Assembly (NCBI GenBank): GCA_023431725.1
Contig: JAEYVN010000341.1
Coordinates: forward strand, 1 to 15,456
From: Pseudomonadota bacterium
GTDB lineage: Bacteria > Pseudomonadota > Alphaproteobacteria > Rhizobiales > Xanthobacteraceae
Reading direction: 5' to 3'
DNA length: 15,456 nucleotides
Shown here: piece by piece, positions 8,196 to 13,000 of the stretch
Position numbering within the stretch: the first letter of the stretch is position 1
How the letters are laid out: every line of letters begins with the position of its first letter
Position numbers and translations under genes: made by a program
The notes under the pieces: model-generated
What the model saw: only the letters and a program-made list of their open reading frames with translations
What the model was told of the DNA's origin: nothing
Databases searched by the model: none

Positions 8196-9668
8196 CTACT
8201 TTCGCTCCGAGAGCGGGAGTTGGACGTTCAGGATAGTGCCGCCCTCTGGACGCGCGTTTAATTCGAGGGTTCCCTGGAAGCCTTCGACGCGAGTGCGAAG
8301 ACCTCGCAGCCCAAGCCCCCCTGTCGATTTGCGAGCAAATACCAAATTGCCATTGCTTTCAGCGCCGCTGTCTTCAACCGTAACTGTGATGACCCGACTA
8401 TCAGCCGAGGCGCTCACCTTCTGCCCTCTCCCCCCTGCGTGCAGAAACGCGTTGTTGAGGCCTTCCTGCACGACACGGTAGAGGCAGATCCGAAGCGGAA
8501 GTGAGACATCCGGCAACTGATCGGTGTGAAAAACAACGCCCGATCCCGTTGTGTCCTGATGTCGGCTGATCGCAAGTTCCAAAGTTTTCGTGAGGTCCAA
8601 TCCTTCCAGTTCTGGAAGAACCAGGCCGCTGGAAAGCGTTCGTACTTCGACGAGTATTTGCGAGATCAAGTCAGTCAGCTGACCGATCTTCAGGGCTGCA
8701 TCTGCGCTTATTTCGCCGCTTTTGTTCTTGATCGTCTCTTCCAGAAGGGATGCCTTCAGCATTAACAGGCAGAGAAGCTGAACGGGGCCGTCATGCAAAT
8801 TCTGACCGAGCTCTCCTAGCAATTGTTCGTTGGAGCGAGCGATTGTGAGTTGGGTGTCCTCTGCCACGCGCCTAAGCCGATCGTTTTGTCGCGCCAGAGC
8901 TTCAGCTTCCGTCATTTTTTGAACGAGAGCCTCGCGATGACTGAGGGTCGTTGCATTGGACCGATAGACAAAGAAAAATAGAATTGCCGCCATAGGCAAC
9001 GTAACAGTGAAGACTATTGCAATTGTCGCGTTCCTGATCGCTCGCGCTTCGTCGGCGATCAGGTCTCCGTCGAGATATACTTCACCAACCGCAATGATAT
9101 TCTTGGTTCCTGATTTGTAGATCGGCGAATAAACCTCGATCAATGGCATGTCCGGCTCGTATCCGAAGTCTGTCCGTGCGTCATGGATGTCGTCAAACGT
9201 AGCGATAACTTTGCCCGCCATAACGCGCGGGTGTCTCGTTGTGGGCAGAGATTTTCCAATGAGGTCTCGATTTGTCGAATAAGCGACAATGCGATTGGGT
9301 GTCCATATCTTGATAAGTAGGACGCGTCCACGCAACTCATTGGCGGATAATCTGTTCAGGCGCTCGATCGCTTCTTTCGAGAATGCTGCAGAGCTCTCGA
9401 GCTCCTGTGCGATTGGCTCAATGAAAATCCTGATCATGGAAACGCCTTCGTCGGCGGCGTTCCTGAGAAGGCCTTCTCGTGCGATTCCAGAGATCAAATA
9501 CGAGAGAGCTCCCATGGAAACAAATATCGTAATTGCTGCGGCAATAACGAATTGGGAGAAAACGCCCGGTCTGAGAGTGGGCCCCAGTCGACTCGTGAGG
9601 CCGTTTTCCGACCCCTCGGCTTTGGAGGGAACCTTGCGGCTCACGGCTGGTGAAATACTGAACTCCAT
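8196..9668 (-). CDS. Membrane sensor histidine kinase, NarL/UhpB (HisKA_3) class
   Basis: Inner-membrane sensor kinase, 490 residues. Layout: a cytoplasmic N-terminal stretch (1-35), TM1 about 36-60, an extracytoplasmic sensor of about 150 residues (61-212), TM2 about 213-235, a coiled-coil-like linker (about 240-285), a HisKA_3 dimerisation domain with H292 in LGQNLHDGPVQLL, and a short HATPase with N-box N405-N406 in EGLNNAFLHAG, VEDSG, and GGLGLRGLRTRVEGFQG. The sensor has a mixed alpha/beta pattern (IWTPNRIVAYS, then LIEVYSPIY and IIAVGEVYLDG) reminiscent of Cache/PAS-like periplasmic domains; this is my inference and the ligand is unknown. The start at ATG 9668 has only a weak GGTG upstream. 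It is the first gene of a leftward unit (kinase, regulator, glycosyltransferase) and faces the peroxidase gene head to head. The DNA here looks less GC-rich than its neighbours. Confidence 0.92.
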   Translation of the reverse strand: MEFSISPAVSRKVPSKAEGSENGLTSRLGPTLRPGVFSQFVIAAAITIFVSMGALSYLISGIAREGLLRNAADEGVSMIRIFIEPIAQELESSAAFSKEAIERLNRLSANELRGRVLLIKIWTPNRIVAYSTNRDLIGKSLPTTRHPRVMAGKVIATFDDIHDARTDFGYEPDMPLIEVYSPIYKSGTKNIIAVGEVYLDGDLIADEARAIRNATIAIVFTVTLPMAAILFFFVYRSNATTLSHREALVQKMTEAEALARQNDRLRRVAEDTQLTIARSNEQLLGELGQNLHDGPVQLLCLLMLKASLLEETIKNKSGEISADAALKIGQLTDLISQILVEVRTLSSGLVLPELEGLDLTKTLELAISRHQDTTGSGVVFHTDQLPDVSLPLRICLYRVVQEGLNNAFLHAGGRGQKVSASADSRVITVTVEDSGAESNGNLVFARKSTGGLGLRGLRTRVEGFQGTLELNARPEGGTILNVQLPLSERK

Positions 9669-9738
9669 CTGTGCACCAAGCGATGGTCCTGCCGAGCGAG
9701 CTATTTTCTTTATTGAGCAAGGCGATCCGTGCCGCTGT

Positions 9739-9768
9739 ATCCTAGCGACGGACTGGTATGATCTGCAA
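9739..9768 (-). promoter_or_regulatory. Weak candidate promoter for the histidine kinase
   Basis: On the - strand, TTGCAG (9768-9763) and TAGGAT (9744-9739) are separated by 18 bases and lie about 70 bases before the kinase ATG. The -10 matches the sigma-70 consensus at four of six positions and the -35 at only three, so this is a tentative call. Confidence 0.2.
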
Positions 9769-9815
9769 TGGTGCAGCCGCCGAATAGCGCCGCCACCGCA
9801 GTCTAGCTCGGACTA

Positions 9816-9833
9816 AGGTCTGATTGGAGACCT
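9816..9833. repeat. Perfect 6-bp inverted repeat (AGGTCT / AGACCT)
   Basis: AGGTCT and AGACCT flank a six-base centre (GATTGG) near the middle of the divergent intergenic region. A second GGTCTG occurs 23 bases further on from the first (9840-9845). It could be an operator half-site arrangement or a small leader hairpin for the peroxidase transcript. With arms this short, chance is a real alternative. Confidence 0.35.
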
Positions 9834-9992
9834 GCCATTGGTCTGGAAATGGTGCCCAGCCGCGTAGGTCCTTTGTCTCCTGAAAACATGCGACCCCAGG
9901 AAATATTCTCGGCGCCACTGACGTCCTAACTTTGGCCGACAGTCACCGACTGCGCGTGGGTTCATAAAACTGCGCCGGTCTCAGCAAACGGT

Positions 9993-9997
9993 GGGAG
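9993..9997 (+). promoter_or_regulatory. Shine-Dalgarno of the peroxidase gene
   Basis: GGGAG lies six bases before ATG 10004. It supports this start, after which the protein begins MAVKLNLHDLEFILKQIKIA, an N-terminus typical of this peroxidase group as I recall it. Confidence 0.7.
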
Positions 9998-10003
9998 TTG
10001 GTT

Positions 10004-13000
10004 ATGGCGGTCAAACTTAATTTGCACGATCTGGAATTCATCCTGAAGCAGATCAAGATCGCCGAAGCCCACTCTAGCGGGATTCCTTTGAATGAGATCC
10101 GTGTTGACGCAAACGGAGTCTACGGGACCGAAGGCCAACTTGCGATAAGCCAGCCGCACCTCCCTTACGGTCTGCGCACGGTGGATGGCACCTACAACAA
10201 TATCATCCCGGGCCGCGAACTCTGGGGCGCCGCCGACCAGACCATGCCGCGCATGTTCGATCCGCACTGGCGTAACGAGACCGACGGGGACAGCTTTGAT
10301 CCGGACGGGCCTTCGCAGCCGGCTCCCACCATCGTGGACGGCAACTACAACAGCGGCGGCGAGACGCCCGGCACGGGCGGCAACATCGCGGATGCCGATC
10401 CGCGCATCATCTCCAACCTGATCGTCGATCAGAGTCCGAACAACCCCGCGGCGCTCATTGCTGCGCTGCGCTACGCCGGCCACGAGGGCGACCTCACCGC
10501 GAAGATGGCCTCGGTCACCGAGCCTTTCGCGCTACTGCACGTCGCTAAGGTCGCCAATGCACGCGTGGCAAGCTGGCAAAAGACACTCGACGATGTCGAC
10601 GCGGCAATCGCAGCTGCGCTCGCAAAGGTGCCGCCGGATATGGCAACTGCCGGACAGTTGAATGGTATTCGATCCACGGTTGAGAGCGGCTTGGAAGAGG
10701 CCATCGGGCAGGCGATTGCGCCCAACAACGCTGCGATAGGGGCGCAGGCGGCATTGGACCTCGCCGCCACCGATCTTGGCATCGAGTTCGAAGTCGACGG
10801 TACCTCACTCAAGATTCCCAACGTCGCGCCCGACGAGGGCCTGTCAGCGCCGTTCAATGGTTGGATGACGTTCTTCGGCCAGTTCTTCGATCACGGCCTC
10901 GATCTGATCTCAAAGGGCGGCGACGGCACCATCTATGTGCCGCTGCAGCCTGACGATCCGCTCTATGTGCCCGGCGGTTTCACCAACTTTATGGTGCTGA
11001 CGCGCGCAACCCAGGTCGCAGGCCCCGGCGCCGACGGCGTGCTCGGCACGGCGGACGACACGCAGCGCGAGGCGGTCAACACCACCACACCGTTCATCGA
11101 CCAGAACCAGACCTACACGTCCCACCCCTCGCACCAGGTTTTCCTGCGCGAGTATGCCGAGCACCCGGTCACGGGCAGGATCGTCGCGACAGGGCGCTTG
11201 CTCGACGGCGAGCACGGCGGCCTGCCCACCTGGAAGGACGTCAAGGAAAATGCCCTGGAGTTTCTCGGCATCGAGCTGACCGACCGTGACGTCTTCAACA
11301 TCCCCCTGATCCGGACCGACCTCTACGGCAAGTTCATTCCCGACCCGGTGACCGGCTTCGCGCAGGTCATCATCAACATCGGCTACGACGGCATCCCCAA
11401 CACGACCGATGACATCACCATGAGCGGGACGCCGGACAATCCCGTCAAGCTCAATCCTGCCACTGGCGGCACCGAACCGGTGCGTACCTCGCACTCGTTC
11501 CTCGATGACATCGCCCACAATGCGGTGCCGGTCCTCGATACGAATGGCATTCTGGTAACCGATGGCGTTCCGGTCGGCCAGGTCGATCCCGCCGGCAACG
11601 CGGTCCAGTTCAATCCGCTCACCGGCCGCAATACCGAATACGACAATGAGTTGCTGGACAAGCACTTCGTCACCGGTGACGGGCGTGGTAACGAGAATAT
11701 CGGCCTAACTGCCGTCCACCACGTCTTCCATTCCGAGCACAACCGCCAGGTGGCGGTGACCCAGCTCGAAATCCTGAAGTCCAAGGATATTGACTTCATC
11801 AATGAATGGTTGCTCACGGAGCTGACGCCGGCTCAGGTGGCTGACATTCCCACCGGTGGCGTCGCTCTCGCGAACTACGCGCAGACGTTGAACTGGGACG
11901 GCGAGCGCCTGTTCCAGACGGCACGCTTCGCCACCGAGATGCAATACCAGCACCTCGTCTTCGAGGAATTCGGCCGCAAGGTGCAGCCGATGATCGACCT
12001 GTTTGTGTTCAACACGCAGACCGACATCGACCCGGCCATCTTCGCCGAATTTGCCCATGTGGTTTATCGCTTCGGCCACTCCATGCTGACCGAAGAGATT
12101 TCCCGGCTATTCCTCGACGCACAGGGTAATCCGATCCGCTACGAGCAGGACGGCACGGCGGTCCAACTGCTCGACGCCAACGGCAACCCTATACTGGACA
12201 ATGCTGGCAATCCGCTTCTCGACGGGTGGGGGAACAACATCGGCCTCATCGAGGCGTTCCTCAATCCCGTCGCGTTCGACCAGAACGGCACGATCTCGCA
12301 TGACCAGGCGGCCGGCGCGATTTTCCGCGGCATGTCGCAGGTTCGGGGCAACGAGATCGACGAGTTCATCGTCGATGCTCTTCGCACCAACCTGCTCGGC
12401 CTGCCGCTCGATCTGGCCGCAATCAACATCTCCCGCGGCCGCGACACCGGCATGCCAACGCTGAACCAGGCGCGCGAGCAGCTCTACGCCGCAACCACCT
12501 CGACCTTCGTCAAGCCCTATGAAAGCTGGTCGGAGTTCGCCGCCAACCTTAAGAATCCGGCTTCGGTCATCAACTTCATCGCCGCCTACGGCAAGCATGC
12601 ATCCCTGGTTCTGCTCGAGGATGCCACAGTCGAGGAAAAACGTGCCGCTGCTACGCTGCTCGTGCTCGGCGACGGGGGAGCCGTTGGTGACGTCACCATC
12701 AATGGTGTGACCTATACCGACCGTCTCGCCTTCCTGAACAGCCTTGGCACCTGGAACGCTGACACTTCCGGCCTCAACGACATCGACCTGTGGATCGGCG
12801 GCCTCGCCGAGAAGAAGATGCCGTTCGGCGGCATGCTCGGCTCGACCTTCAACGCCGTGTTCGAAGCGCAGATGGAGATGCTGCAGGATCTCGACCGGTT
12901 CTACTATCTCACCCGCACCCAGGGCCTGAACCTGCTTAACGAGCTCGAGAACAACGCCTTCTCCAAGCTGGTCGCCATTAATTCGGACATGGTCGCCCCC

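Larger units (their letters stand above)
9669..10003. other. Divergent intergenic region between kinase and peroxidase genes
   Basis: This 335-base stretch separates the start codons of the leftward kinase and rightward peroxidase genes, so it must hold promoters for both. I see no convincing gene in it. It holds a compact hairpin (9816-9833), a second imperfect CCATT/AATGG dyad at about 9835-9852, a repeated GGTCTG (9817-9822 and 9840-9845), a weak candidate promoter for the kinase (9739-9768), and the peroxidase Shine-Dalgarno GGGAG at 9993-9997. I could not find a consensus sigma-70 promoter for the peroxidase, which may mean an activator-dependent or alternative-sigma promoter. Confidence 0.6.

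Noticed and set aside
8128..8481. A 117-codon + strand frame between the regulator and kinase genes
   Set aside because: It is largely antisense to the kinase ATPase domain, with an arginine/proline/serine-rich product typical of a shadow frame.
9289..9816. A 175-codon + strand frame over the kinase 5' end and the intergenic region
   Set aside because: Most of it is antisense to the kinase N-terminus and first membrane helix, and its product shows no domain or good ribosome site.
10910..12079. Further long - strand open frames opposite the peroxidase (such as 10910-11665 and 11705-12079)
   Set aside because: They are shadows of a GC-rich coding frame; the + strand shows unmistakable peroxidase motifs across the same bases.
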